Position numbers and translations under genes: made by a program
Notes under the pieces: generated by a model
Databases searched by the model: none
What the model was told of the DNA's origin: nothing
The model's input: only the letters and a program-made list of their open reading frames with translations
Shown: piece by piece, positions 31,014 through 41,087 of the stretch
Layout: each line of letters opens with the position of its first letter
Position numbering within the stretch: the stretch's first letter is position 1
From: Euborellia annulipes
Lineage: Eukaryota > Arthropoda > Insecta > Dermaptera > Anisolabididae
Length of the DNA: 64,000 nt
Assembly: GCA_023213315.1 (NCBI GenBank)
Contig: JAKCPI010026467.1
Coordinates: forward strand, 1 to 64,000
Direction: 5' to 3'

Positions 31014-31835
31014 TTAAATAATAAAATGTTTAGCTCATATTAGTCCATGTATTAATTAATTATAAAATGAATAATGAAGAGGATGGGGTCATCAAAGGCA
31101 AACATCAGTGGCGCCTGTTAATCTTGTTCCTAGATATGTACTCTAATAGGATTTAGTTAGCAAAGATGGCTCTGATTTATGATCACCATCAATTAGATCC
31201 TGCCACAGATGTTCTCTTGAATTCCAAGAAAGGCTTATTCTAGAATAATGGATGACCACCAATCTTCTTATGAATATATACAAATAATTATATTCAAAAA
31301 AAATTTCAATTCTCGTTAATATTCATTTAACAGAAATGGTTTTATATAGCCTTTAGAAAAAGAATGTTATCCTCTTTCTAACTTTATATTAAATATTTCT
31401 ATAACACCTTTCGTTTACGAGCAATAACACCGAAAAGAGGTTTATTATTATTTGATTTTTTTTTCATATAAAACGACTTGATTCAATATTTATTAAGGAA
31501 TATCTCCACCAATTTTTAATACTCTATCTTTTCTAATAATTGAATAATTTAATTAAATGTCATAAAATTTTCGTTTCTTTTTAAGAAATTGCAATCTTTG
31601 GCAAAAATTGTTCAAATATTTCCGGTTGTAAAATTTCATCCTCGCATAATAATCCTTTTTATATCACAATTTGTTAACGAGCTATAACATCAAAAAGGGA
31701 TACATTCTTTAGTAATAAAAAAAAAATTATTATATGATGATATTATTATGATTTGTAAATTAATTTTGATCTTTTTCATCTTTAAGTATAAATCTTGAAA
31801 TATTATTTAAATATACCTTGAATTAATATTTAACA
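31014..31835. other. Unassigned stretch
   Basis: 31060-31270 is somewhat less AT-rich and could be single-copy DNA. The rest is AT-rich. No gene recognised. Confidence 0.4.
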
Positions 31836-31844
31836 GATTTGAGG

Positions 31845-32068
31845 ACAAATCCTTTTTCCCGGGAAGGGGGAGGAGTGTTATGCCCTGAAAAAGGATGTCT
31901 TCCTAAAATATCTGGGCCTGCTCAAAATAAGATGGGATAGAAGAGGGGGACTGTTATGCTCAGAAAAAGTATCCGCCCCATCTCATTTTGAGTTGGCCCA
32001 GACCTTTTAGGGAGACATCCTTTTTCAGGGCATAACACTCCTCCCCCATCCGGGGAAAAAGGATTTGT
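31845..32068. repeat. Palindrome at the left end of an LTR-like sequence
   Basis: AAATCCTTTTTCCCGGG at the left pairs with CCGGGGAAAAAGGATTT at the right. Inner parts TGTTATGCCCTGAAAAAGGA and CATCCTTTTTCAGGGCATAA also pair. It looks like the first ~110 bp of the LTR duplicated head-to-head. Confidence 0.7.
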
Positions 32069-32666
32069 TTTTAAATCCTATGATCCAGCACTCGAAGAAA
32101 CGAAACATTTGTATCACCATTGATATTATGAGGCCAAAGGGTGGCCAAAAGGGTATAGGGAATTAGGATTATTTGTAAGTAAAGAGTTGAAGTCTTTTTA
32201 TGGGTTTTATTAACAGTTGAATATATATAACAAAAGTAAAAGGTGATGAGTGGAAAGAGGTGATTTATATGAAGGTGATTACGAGTGAAAGAGGTTGATG
32301 ACCGGACCGAATTAGAGTTTGATAGATCGAAATTAGTCTGAATGTTTTAAGTCTCAGACCGACATAGATTCGGTGTATACAAGGTTCTGGATACTAGTCA
32401 CACCGGCACCCTAACCTTGGGCGTTTATATATTGTCCCCGGGGAAAGGTATAGGGAATTAGAGGGCTCCCATGTTTACAATTTTTGCTGTTAGTTTGTTC
32501 TAGTTTAAAAATTCTTGTTTTATGTTTGTCGTCGTTAAAAGTGCTGGGACCACTTTTCTTTAATAAATACATGTTGTCAATAAGTTATGTTTAGTGGACT
32601 TATGTCATCCCGGGACTGTGTCCCATGTCATTTTTAGGTGGATCCGAGATCTTTCAGGGCATAACA
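31952..32666 (+). mobile_element. Solo-LTR-like sequence (TGTTATG...CATAACA)
   Basis: Begins TGTTATGCTCAGAAAAAG and ends CTTTCAGGGCATAACA, so it has TG/CA ends with an imperfect inverted repeat of about 15 bp. It contains a TATA-like ATATATATAAC near 32220 and an AATAAA at 32561, in LTR order. It is about 715 bp. Sequences flanking it do not show a clear 5-bp duplication, and no internal retrotransposon domain is adjacent. The head-to-head duplicate at its left suggests rearrangement. Confidence 0.5.
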
Positions 32667-33509
32667 AGAAAATATCCCCATTAAATTTTTAAACCTACGT
32701 CTTTTATATTATTGGAGTTATTGAGTAATTTAAAGAAAATTGGATGAAATTTCACTGTGAATATTCATTTGATAAGTTAATTTATTAATAATAAATTATA
32801 ATTCCACGCAACTATATTTAATTTATTAATTTTTGAAAAATTAATTTCATCTTCTTTCTAAAAACATTTCGTTCATCTGTATATCTTGTTTGGTTTTCTA
32901 GATATAGCACCGAAAAAGTTATCAATTATTATTAACATTACGTAAAAAATTAATCTAAATATAGCTTGGTTCAGTTGAAATGTGAGATGTTTACATCTTT
33001 TATTCCAGTTCCTCCACCATGTAATGTGAGATGTTTTCATCTCATATTTGTTGTATCCCAGCCACTCCTCCACCATGTAATTTAATTTGTAATTTTTTTT
33101 TATTTTTAACACGGCGAGTAAATTTATTACATTACACAGTATTTTAATAAAAAAATATCAACAATTTTCAATTTTAGAATTTAGTGATAAATTTAATGTC
33201 AGAAAATTTGTAATTTATTGTCATTTCTTTAATATTCAATTAGTGGTGATTTTTAATATATTTTTAGATTAATCATTTCATCTTCATTTTAAGGGCCTAT
33301 CCGATTTAGGATTCATAAATTGGGTACACATTTTTATTGATTTCTTCTATTTTTCTTTTTCAATTTCTCTGAAAAGTGGTTGGAATTATAATCTATGTAT
33401 AGATGAATTCAGCATTTAAAAAATAATTTTTTATCTTTTTTTAATTATGGGGGCTATTAATTAATTGATATAAAACAAAATTAAAAAATCACCTTACGTA
33501 CCATAAGAG
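32667..33509. other. AT-rich stretch with a small direct repeat
   Basis: No gene. GTGAGATGTTTACATCTTTT and TTCCTCCACCATGTAAT at about 32981-33020 recur nearly unchanged at 33025-33078, a local ~50-bp duplication. The 79-codon minus-strand frame covers this duplication and is not convincing. Confidence 0.45.
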
Positions 33510-33517
33510 GTAAAAAC

Positions 33518-34628
33518 TAGGAACCGACCGAATATTCGGTTTCGGTTACTGTTTCGGCCAAAAATTCTAGTTTCGGCCGTGGTTTCGGTTTCGGCCAAAA
33601 GCTAGCCGAACCTTTCGACCGGCCGAAACCAGAGTTTGAAAAAATTGGATGAGACTCGCACACAAAAAAAAAGGTCAGGGGCGGAAAAAACTTAGATTCC
33701 CTAAAAAAAAGTAAAATGATTTTCACGGGAGAAAAAAAATCAAAAAAAATTTCAAAAATATGGGGAATGACTTCCCCGAGACTTTCTCGTATATTCTTTT
33801 GGAATTACGTCTGGGTGTGTGTGTGAACACGATTGCTTAAAAACCAAAGCAGCTAGATCGATGAAACTTGGTATATGCTCCTTACACTAAAATTGTAGAT
33901 TTCTATCAACTTTTGGAGTAAATACGTCACTTGGAAGTAGTACTTTACTTAAAAAGTTTTTTCCAAAATTTTGAAATTTTCAATTTGTGAAAAATTTGTG
34001 AAACAAATGAATTTGTTTATATTTACCCTTTTTTTAATGACACCTGTATGATTTTGTTTTGATTTTTTATCAAAATTAACGAAAATTTTCTATTTCTTCT
34101 GTGATTATTTCAAAAACTATTCAGTTTTCAAAAAAATGTCAAAGAATAAAAACTTTTTAAAATAGAGTATTTTATCATAATATAACAAAAAAAATTGAAA
34201 ATTTCAAAATTTTGGAAAAAACTTTTTAAGTAAAGTACTACTTCCAAGTGACGTATTTACTCCAAAAGTTGATAGAAATCTACAATTTTAGTGTAAGGAG
34301 CATATACCAAATTTCATCGATCTAGCTGCTTTGGTTTTTAAGCAATCGTGTTTACACACACACACACACACACACACAGACATAATGCCAAAAATGTTTT
34401 TTTTGGACTCAGGGAGGTCTAAAACGTGGAGAAACATCAAAATCTCGAAGTCGAATTTTTTTACGATTACATAACTTTCTCTATACGAGAAAGTAAAAAT
34501 AAAAAAAAGATAAAATGATATGAATTTTGTATAGGAAATACAAGTTTCGGTTTCGGCCGAAACTAAGATTGAGGCCGAATAAATTCGGTTTCGGTTTCGG
34601 CTAAAAATCTTGTTTCGGTCTGACCCTA
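33518..34628. mobile_element. hAT-type element of the CGGTTTCGG family, copy 1, with nested foldback
   Basis: Ends TAGGAACCGACCGAATA and TTTCGGTCTGACCCTA. A perfect 8-bp target duplication GTAAAAAC flanks it (33510-33517, 34629-34636), supporting hAT. Both ends carry clusters of TTTCGG and CGAAAC words. The middle (about 33780-34496) is occupied by a foldback element. A shorter uninterrupted relative is at 45514-45944. Its 69- and 121-codon frames are by-products of the repeats. Confidence 0.85.
33780..34496. mobile_element. Foldback element nested in the hAT copy
   Basis: ACTTTCTCGTATA / TATACGAGAAAGT at the ends. Long arms match: ATTGCTTAAAAACCAAAGCA, GCTAGATCGATGAAACTTGG, TCCTTACACTAAAATTGTAG, ACTTTTGGAGTAAATACGTC, ACTTGGAAGTAGTACTTTAC and their complements at 34200-34400. 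A (CA)n microsatellite is at 34355-34378. The ends and the ACATCAAAATCTCGAAGTCG block relate it to the hairpin-ended family. Confidence 0.75.
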
Positions 34629-34671
34629 GTAAAAACATCTCTTCATCCTTCAATAATCGTTCATAAATTAT

Positions 34672-34954
34672 TTTTTTTTTTTTTTTTTTTTTTTAAAAAC
34701 ATTCACACTTTTTTCTCTTTCACACTCACACTCACACACACATTCACACTGTCTTTTCGGCAGCTCAGGCCATATAAGACATTTACGATAACCGTTATTT
34801 ATGAATTTATATATATTAGGGGGTCCAGGCATTTTTATTTAAGCCATCTGGTATCCAGATGGCTTAAATAAAATCATCGGACTGCCTGGGGTCCGAACCC
34901 GCGACGTTTGGTATATGAGGTTAGCACGCTAACCTCTACACCACGCCCCGTGGG
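34672..34954 (-). mobile_element. tRNA-derived SINE, copy 1
   Basis: On the minus strand: GGGGCGTGGTGTAGAGGTTA (A box TGGTGTAGAGG), then GCGGGTTCGGACCCC (B box), then CAGGCAGTCCGATGATTTTA, CCATCTGGATACCAGATGGC (hairpin), CTGAGCTGCCGAAAAGAC, GTGTGAATGTG words and a poly(A) tail (T-run 34672-34694). A perfect 14-bp target duplication CGTTCATAAATTAT (34658-34671 and 34955-34968) shows LINE-type retroposition. It is likely young. A second copy is at 43167-43439. Confidence 0.92.
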
Positions 34955-34968
34955 CGTTCATAAATTAT

Positions 34969-35465
34969 AGAAACAGAATTAAAAAAAAGATAGTATTTTT
35001 GTGTGATATTATGACGCAAAGGTTTACATTAAAAAAAAAGAGCAAGTAGATTATCCATTGAGTGACAAACACCCTAAAAATTGCAACCTATGACATTAAT
35101 TATAAAAGAGTGAAGGCTGCTGTTTAAAAAAAAAAATAAAAAAAAAGTTTGAATAATATTAGCATTAGATGATGACTCCCCCACCCAAAAAAAAGAAAAA
35201 ACTTTATGAATGTCAACGACAAGTTTTGAATTCCCTAAAAAAAAAAAAGTGAAAATAGAAAGAGAGATAAGAATTAGTGAAAGAGAATAAAGAAAAAGGG
35301 AAAAATTAATTAAGATGGAGGACGAAAGAGAGGGGAAAACAATTAAAGAGTAGATTGACTGATTTATCTTCAACATCTGAGTTTCTCTATTCGTCTGTCT
35401 ATTGACTTTAAAAGGTTAGAAAAAAAAGATACTTAAAGAGAAATTGGGAAAGACGACTTAACTAA
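34969..35465. other. AT-rich stretch, nothing recognised
   Basis: A-rich and GA-rich low-complexity DNA. The 100-codon minus-strand frame at 35074-35376 is composed mainly of F, L, S and I codons from this bias and has no domain. Confidence 0.5.
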
Positions 35466-35466
35466 A

Positions 35467-35735
35467 AGCCTGGTGTGACTGGTCGCTCTCACCTTCGGTA
35501 ATCGAAAGTTGTGTTCTGTGCTTGTCACACCAGATTTTTTTGTGTCGAGATATACGTATTTAGTTTCCGTTCTGTAATAAAATTTATAAACATGGAAAAT
35601 ATTTATATTTTGTTACCATGGCAACCATGTTCCCTATGAAGTACAAGAGTAAAGTGTGCTTCAAAAGATTTCAAGAGCAAAATTTTATGCTCATACAAAA
35701 ATAAAAATAAAAAAATATACATAAAGTTTAAAATA
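35467..35735 (-). mobile_element. Hairpin-ended repeat family, truncated inverted copy
   Basis: Terminal hairpin CTGGTGTGACTGGTCG ... CTTGTCACACCAGATTTTT, then GTGTCGAGATATACGTATTT, TTTATATTTTGTTACCATGG, CAACCATGTTCCCTATGAAG and AGAGTAAAGTG, in minus orientation relative to the 44372 copy. Confidence 0.75.
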
Positions 35736-35759
35736 ACAAAAAAATATATACTAAATAGA

Positions 35760-35960
35760 TCGACAACGTATTTTCTCTTCTCAGTTAGTTTGTAATAAGG
35801 TTCTGATGGTTAACATCGAAATGTACATAAATCAAATAATACTCCATTTTTAAGCTACACCTAGTGTTTGCTTTTAATTATTATTAAATTATTTTAATTT
35901 TGAAAATATTTACTCTAGTGTCTACTGTGAATTCTTTAGATTATATATATTTTTTATTTC
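35760..35960 (+). mobile_element. Penelope-like repeat, right-end fragment
   Basis: CAGTTAGTTTGTAATAAGG, TTCTGATGGTTAACATCGAA, ATGTACATAAATCAAATAAT, CACCTAGTGTTTGCTTTTAA, TTTACTCTAGTGTCTACTGT, GAATTCTTTAGATTATATAT. This is the right end of the family seen at 28490, 53220 and 60620, with a shortened hammerhead-like motif at 35803-35826. Confidence 0.6.
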
Positions 35961-36512
35961 ACTATCTGATTCTTGCCATTTTTCTCTTTAAAATGATATG
36001 CTACACTTGTATTTTAATTTGTTGTAATTTATTAAAAACACTTATATTTTCTTTGAGGTGAGAAAGAGAGAGAGCGTCAGTCCGCCATTTTATAATAACA
36101 TTTCAACAATAAACAAAGAATATAATTTTAATAAATAAATTATTAAAATTAATTAAATTAATAAATAATTTATTTAATAAATTAAATTAATAATTAAATT
36201 TTAAAATAAACAAATTGGCAAAATTTCTTTTTCGCCATTTTAGAGAGATTAAAACGAAATTCTTTAATTGACAGAGAGAGTGCAGCACTGAATCATTTTA
36301 CTGTCTCATTCTGCAATTAACGAGAGATGATGATGATGATGATGAATTGCAAACAACCACTCAATGATCTGTACAAACATGATAATATTATTTATGTTTG
36401 TGTCAAAATAGGAGCTAAACTATATAATTTTAAATATAAACTTCGAATCTGCCATGTTTTGATTCAAATCAATCTACCTGAAGCGATACTTTATTTATGA
36501 TGCTTTTTTACT
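35953..36512 (-). repeat. Inverted segmental duplicate, copy B (partner 20948-21530)
   Basis: Reverse complement of copy A with few changes over the diagnostic parts. It includes R1 copy 14 and a (TGA)n microsatellite at 36327-36344. The region between R1 and the ATTCTTTAATTGACAGAGAG block is AT-rich and differs slightly in length. Confidence 0.8.
35962..36125 (-). repeat. R1 dispersed repeat, copy 14
   Basis: CTTGCCATTTTTCTCTTTAA, GATATGCTACACTTGTATTT, TTTGAGGTGAGAAAGAGAGA, GCGTCAGTCCGCCATTTTAT and AACAATAAACAAAGAATATA. Part of duplicate B. Confidence 0.8.
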
Positions 36513-36519
36513 TTTTTTC

Positions 36520-37275
36520 GATTTGTTCTTAATCGATTTTGTTTTTAATTTCTGATTTTAATTACATAATTAAAAATAAATAAAATGTATATTTCCATTT
36601 TAATAGATAGCGCTTGTAAAAAGTAGTTTATTCTTGTAATTTTACTGTTTTTCCTTCATAATTGCGTTATTTATATACTTTGAGAAATTTTTTCTAAATA
36701 AAAGTTAATCTAAATTAAATTTCGGGTAACTTTTGTTATATGTATATTTTCAAAAAAATCAACCATTTTTGATATATAGAGAATTTTTGTAATCCTGAGT
36801 GTAATTTAATGACAACACTAGAAATATAAGATTCAATTGTGTGCTGGCACACAATTAAATATCATGGAATGCTATTCAATTAGAATGAACAAAAGGTGTT
36901 GCATTGTTTGTTCAAATTCGAGACCAAGACTTTTTGTTTTCTTTGCATTCAAAGAATAATAATAATCCGTATTCACAATGAGTGTATAATTAACGCTATC
37001 TATTGTACAATCATTTAAATCACAAAATGAAATAATAAATCAACAATTTTATTGAATAATAAAATTTCAAAGAGAATTTAATAAAGAAAGCAATTCTAAC
37101 AACTCGAAATACTAATTATAAAACTTAATATGGCCTAGATAATTAATATTACAATAATAATTAAAATTTAATTTATATTCTTTTTCTTTATATGAGGAAA
37201 TCCTAGAAAAAAAGCTTTTTTTATTAAAATGAAATAAATTAAAACTCAACTGTTTATAGATAACATATATTTGTA
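36520..37275. other. AT-rich stretch, nothing recognised
   Basis: No gene or repeat identified. GTGTGCTGGCACAC at 36839-36852 is a short perfect palindrome. Confidence 0.4.
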
Positions 37276-37278
37276 TTA

Positions 37279-37440
37279 TATATTCTAAAAGCTGCTATTT
37301 TTCTGATTAAAATGATATATAACACTTATATATCAATTTTATTATATCATATTAAAAGAGGCTCATTTTAGATCGAAATGGGTGAGCGTTAGTCGCCATT
37401 TTGTAATAAAAGATCACAACAATAAACACAAATATATAAT
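37279..37440 (-). repeat. R1 dispersed repeat, copy 15
   Basis: TATATTCTAAAAGCTGC, TTTTTCTGATTAAAATGATA, AACACTTATATAT, GGTGAGCGTTAGTCGCCATT, AGATCACAACAATAAACACA. Its left end TATATTCTAAAA is the inverse-related trailing end of R1. Confidence 0.7.
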
Positions 37441-37571
37441 TAATTAAAATTTAATTTTATTAATAAATAAATTTAATAATAATAATAAATAAACTAACAA
37501 TAATTAATATAATTAAAATTAATTAGACTTTAAATTCCAATAATTAAATAAATATTTAAATTAATCTACAT

Positions 37572-37740
37572 TTTATTTATTGTTTATTGTTGTGATTTTA
37601 TAAAAAAATAAATGGCGGACTAACGCACACTCACTTCAAATCAAAAAGAAACTTTTTTAATAAATTTCAGTAATTTAAAATACAAGTGTAGCATATCATT
37701 TTAATCAGAAAAATGGCAAGAGTTAGACTATATCATTAAG
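37572..37740 (+). repeat. R1 dispersed repeat, copy 16
   Basis: TTTATTGTTTATTGTTGTGA, AAATGGCGGACTAACGCACA, CTCACTTCAAATC, ATACAAGTGTAGCATATCAT, CAGAAAAATGGCAAGAG. It faces copy 15 tail-to-tail at about 130 bp. Confidence 0.8.
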
Positions 37741-37744
37741 AATA

Positions 37745-38640
37745 TATGTTATCTAAAAAAAAAAAAATAAATAAAAAATCTCTTACACAAATTTTCCATT
37801 ACACTGAGAATTGATTTAGTTGAAGGAAAAAAAAAATAAACTTTAAGATTATTAATGATATCATTAAAAGATTTGAAAACATGGGGGTGGTTTGTTTGAC
37901 AAAGAATAATGATGAATAAAAAAAAAATAAATAAATAACATTTCTTCTCACAAAAACTTTTTATTTGACGTAGAAAAAGAAGAAATAAAACAAAAAAAAC
38001 AACAACAAAAGTTTGTTTTATTTATTGTTGCTTGCGTTCATAAAATCTTAATTTTTATTTTAACTTGAATAATTTGGATATCGCTTCCCCCACCCCCTTT
38101 ACTGGTTGGTATTGATGATAAAAATAAGAAGAAAAAAAAGTTTCTTTTTTTTTTTTTTTAATTAAATTCACTTTCTTTTCTTTTCTTGGAATGCTTACCC
38201 ACGGACTTACCCAAGTGGGATTTAATCTCATCTTTCTTTTGTCGTCTTTTAAATCCCGTAAAAATAAATAACAATTTGCATTAAATCCATATCAAATTAA
38301 AATTTTATATATATATATGATTAAATATAGAATAAGAATTGCGAGATTTAATTATTTTAATTTTTGTAAAATATACTCTGAAACTACCTGACGGGTTTTT
38401 TTTTAATACAGAAAACTTTTTTTATGGTTAGGTTTTATCTTTTACTACTAAACTAACAATGTTTTTGTTTAATATGTAAACACACCATTTCTCCAAAACG
38501 ACTTTATTATTTTTATTTCCGGTATATACCGTATAATAAAATTGCGCTCCCTCTGTTCTTTAGAAAAATTCGAGTACTAATACTTTACTGATGTATTTGA
38601 GAATGTAGGAAATAGGCAGCAACCAAGACGAAAAATCAAA
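37745..38640. other. AT-rich stretch, nothing recognised
   Basis: A-rich and T-rich low complexity. GCGAGATTTAATTATTTTAA and CTCTGAAACTACCTGACGG (38340-38400) belong to the dispersed family mentioned at 30640-31013. Confidence 0.45.
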
Positions 38641-38658
38641 TAAGTGTCTCTATTTTGT

Positions 38659-38716
38659 CGACGTTTTGAGTGCCGATCGATCCTGATGAACAGCGCGATC
38701 GGCACTCGAAACGTCG
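38659..38716 (+). ncRNA. Hammerhead-like motif inside a 21-bp-stem hairpin
   Basis: CGACGTTTTGAGTGCCGATC pairs with GATCGGCACTCGAAACGTCG (one T/G exception) around the loop ATCCTGATGAACAGCG. CTGATGA and GAAACGTC are both present in hammerhead order on the plus strand, but the long stem competes with a hammerhead fold. It looks like two inverted motifs collapsed onto each other. Confidence 0.45.
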
Positions 38717-38764
38717 TTCTAAATATAGAATTTTTTTATTTTTTCGCCTTGCCCTTATACAACA

Positions 38765-39190
38765 TCCTCAACTCCTCCTTTTTTATTTATAATGATTGTG
38801 AGGGTCCGGTGTTGGTGGACTGGTGCAAATGATAATCATAAAGAAGTCCCGGATAGGTTGGAAATCCCAGATTCAATCCACCATGAATAATAATCGCACA
38901 TGTTTTTATATATACCTTAAATTAATATTTAAAAGAGAATATCAAAACCTTTCTCTTACCTAGGGAAAGTATTTCATTCATATCAAAAAATTGAGGTCGA
39001 AATTTTAATGGAAATACACGTTTTGTGAATATAAATTAATTCCAACTAATTCTTACTAATTTAATAGAAAATTTCATCTAGTTTCTTTTAGTATATAGGT
39101 ATTTTTTTTAGCTACGCTCAAGGTTTTGGAGATATTTGCAAAAATCTGAAAAAAAGGACTTTTTCCCCACTATGAAGTCCACACATCTTT
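38765..39190 (+). repeat. Direct duplicate A with tRNA-like SINE head (partner 41088-41600)
   Basis: GAGGGTCCGGTGTTGGTGGA, CTGGTGCAAATGATAATCAT, AAAGAAGTCCCGGATAGGTT and CCCAGATTCAATCCACCATG form a tRNA-like head with a B-box-like GATTCAATCC. They are followed by TTTCTCTTACCTAGGGAAAG, ATTTTAATGGAAATACACGT and GCTACGCTCAAGGTTTTGGA. Nearly the same 400 bp recurs in direct orientation 2.3 kb downstream. Confidence 0.7.
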
Positions 39191-39279
39191 CCTTTATTTA
39201 AATTTTTTTCAATTTTCTCAAAATTAGTTCTAACGATTTTTATTTTAAAATTTTAAATATATATATATAACAAAGCTGG

Positions 39280-39465
39280 GAGTGTTTTTTATAATTTTAG
39301 GAATTAATAACTCAAAAAGTTACAAAAATTTCGAGATGAAAATAATTTTCCTGTAATCTCTAGAAGGTCCTCTTTATGCATATAAAATTTAAAAATTCCA
39401 GCTGAAAGTAGCCTAAATAGAGCGGGGCAGACAGACAGACTAGCGAATTATATGTATAGATTTTC
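39280..39465 (-). mobile_element. Helitron-like 5' part, fragment
   Basis: On the minus strand it starts TCTATACATATAATTCGC, then TAGTCTGTCTGTCTGCCCCG, and contains the CTGGAATTTTTAAATTTTAT and AACTTTTTGAGTTATTAATT blocks of the 53773 copy. The GC-rich 3' end is absent. Confidence 0.6.
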
Positions 39466-39469
39466 TTTA

Positions 39470-40020
39470 TTATAAAAATTACAAGAAAAAGTCTTTTTTT
39501 AATATAAAATTAAATTATACATAAATAAATATTCAAATAATTCTATTATGAAAATTGCGAAGCAGAAATACTCTATTTACCATTAATATTTTAATAATAT
39601 ACATGTATAATAATAAATAATTTTAATCATAATATTTTTAACATTCATATTTTTATTGTCTTGATAGGATGAAGAAAGGAATACCTTTTAATAATAAATA
39701 AATCTTTTTAAAAATTCACACCTGACCTTCATTTTTTTACACTGGACCATCTTTGAGAAATTTCAAATACTGGATTAGAAATTGGCTCGTTTTCGAGAGC
39801 AGGCACTTTGTGACACCTATACTTTATGGTTGTACTTTTTTAGTTTTTTCCAATTTTCTAAAAAAAAAAAAGATCCGAAACTTTTACAGTTATGTTGTTA
39901 AATTGTTTAAATCGAAATTTTACCATGTTTAATGAATCGTTAAATTTTTTACGGTAATTGAAAAACTATTTCCAGTTGTCTGATTTTTAATCAAAATTTG
40001 ATTCTTATAATTTTTTTTTT
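39470..40020. other. AT-rich stretch, nothing recognised
   Basis: No gene or confident repeat match. Confidence 0.4.
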
Positions 40021-40330
40021 TTTATCATCAAGTACTTGCCCAATTTAAGTTGGATGAGGAAGTGAAAGCACTTTGCATAGAATGAGATTTAATTGCTCTG
40101 ACCAATGAAATCGCTCCTCCACTTGACGACGTCACCCACCCTCCTTTTGAGATCGATTGAGAAGGTGCAAGCATTCAAATAAGGATTGAATTTAAATCAT
40201 CATCATTGGATGATAAGAAGAGGAAAAAGAAGAAGAAGAGGATGAGAAATTAATTCCAGAAAGGAAATTGGCATTTCGAGTTCAAGTGTTCAACAACAAC
40301 AACAAATTCGTACTATATTAAAGTTTATCA
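40020..40330 (+). promoter_or_regulatory. GC-richer single-copy-like stretch, possible promoter/5' UTR
   Basis: No repeat match was seen. It contains CCAATGAAATCG, then TTGACGACGTCACCC (a CRE-like GACGTCA), a purine-rich GAAGAGGAAAAAGAAG stretch and CAACAACAACAACAA. The arrangement could be a promoter with 5' UTR, but no exon follows that I recognise. Weak evidence. Confidence 0.2.
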
Positions 40331-40559
40331 AATTATAAAAGACGCGAAGATTAAAAAAAAAGAATAATTTTAACAAACATTTCTACTTGTTTTAAGAAGA
40401 AAAAAAAAAGAATAGTAATTTGAATAAATTTTATTTTTTCCTTTTAAAGAGTGTTGAGAATTAACATCTCGCTTTCTTTTTTTTCTTTCAATTTAAAAGA
40501 AAAAAAATTTTCTTTTTATAACAAAGAATCTCAAGGTTGTTATTTGATAACTAAATTGA

Positions 40560-41020
40560 GATTAATAATAAAATATAATCTAGAAAAGTTAGAAGTTCTA
40601 CGGAGGATTGATGATTGATGGTGAGATTTTAGATCTGGCGAATGGAAAGCACATACAGACAGACTAACAGACAGACTAGAGGTCCTGGGTTCGAAATCTC
40701 AAATTATTTTATTTTCTTTAAAGGAAAAAGTTTTATTAGTTTATCTAAATTTTAGAGGGTCCAGGGCACTCTCCACTTGCCGGATTTACGATCTGTTGTT
40801 GGTGGACTGATAGAAAGCACAAAGATGTCCCGGGCAGACTAGAGATCCCTGGTTCGATTCTCAGAATCTCAAATTTCTTATTTCTTTTAAAGGAAATAGT
40901 TTTATCAATTTAATTAAATTTGAGATTTTAGAATTTGGAAATCGAACCCGGGATCTCTACCCTAAGGACATCATCGTGAGATGATTTCCACTTGGCGGAT
41001 TTACGATCTCACCATCTAAC
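40560..41020. repeat. Cluster of three tRNA-like SINE fragments
   Basis: Three units share GGATTTACGATCT-like, GTCC..GGCAGACTAGAG and B-box words: GGTCCTGGGTTCGAAATCTC (40681), AGATCCCTGGTTCGATTCTC (40842), and inverted GAAATCGAACCCGGGATCTC (40938). Each is followed by AATCTCAAATT-like A/T-rich tails. B boxes are good; A boxes are poor. They are probably a tRNA-derived SINE family, partly duplicated in tandem and inverted. Confidence 0.55.
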
Positions 41021-41087
41021 CAATTGGCGTTTAGCTCTCATCAGCATTATAAATCAATTGATAATTCTATTTAGTCCATTAGAAGCT

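Noticed and set aside
34288..34653. 121-codon minus-strand open frame
   Set aside because: It spans a hAT end, a (CA)n microsatellite giving a run of Cys/Val, and a foldback arm; there is no protein signal.
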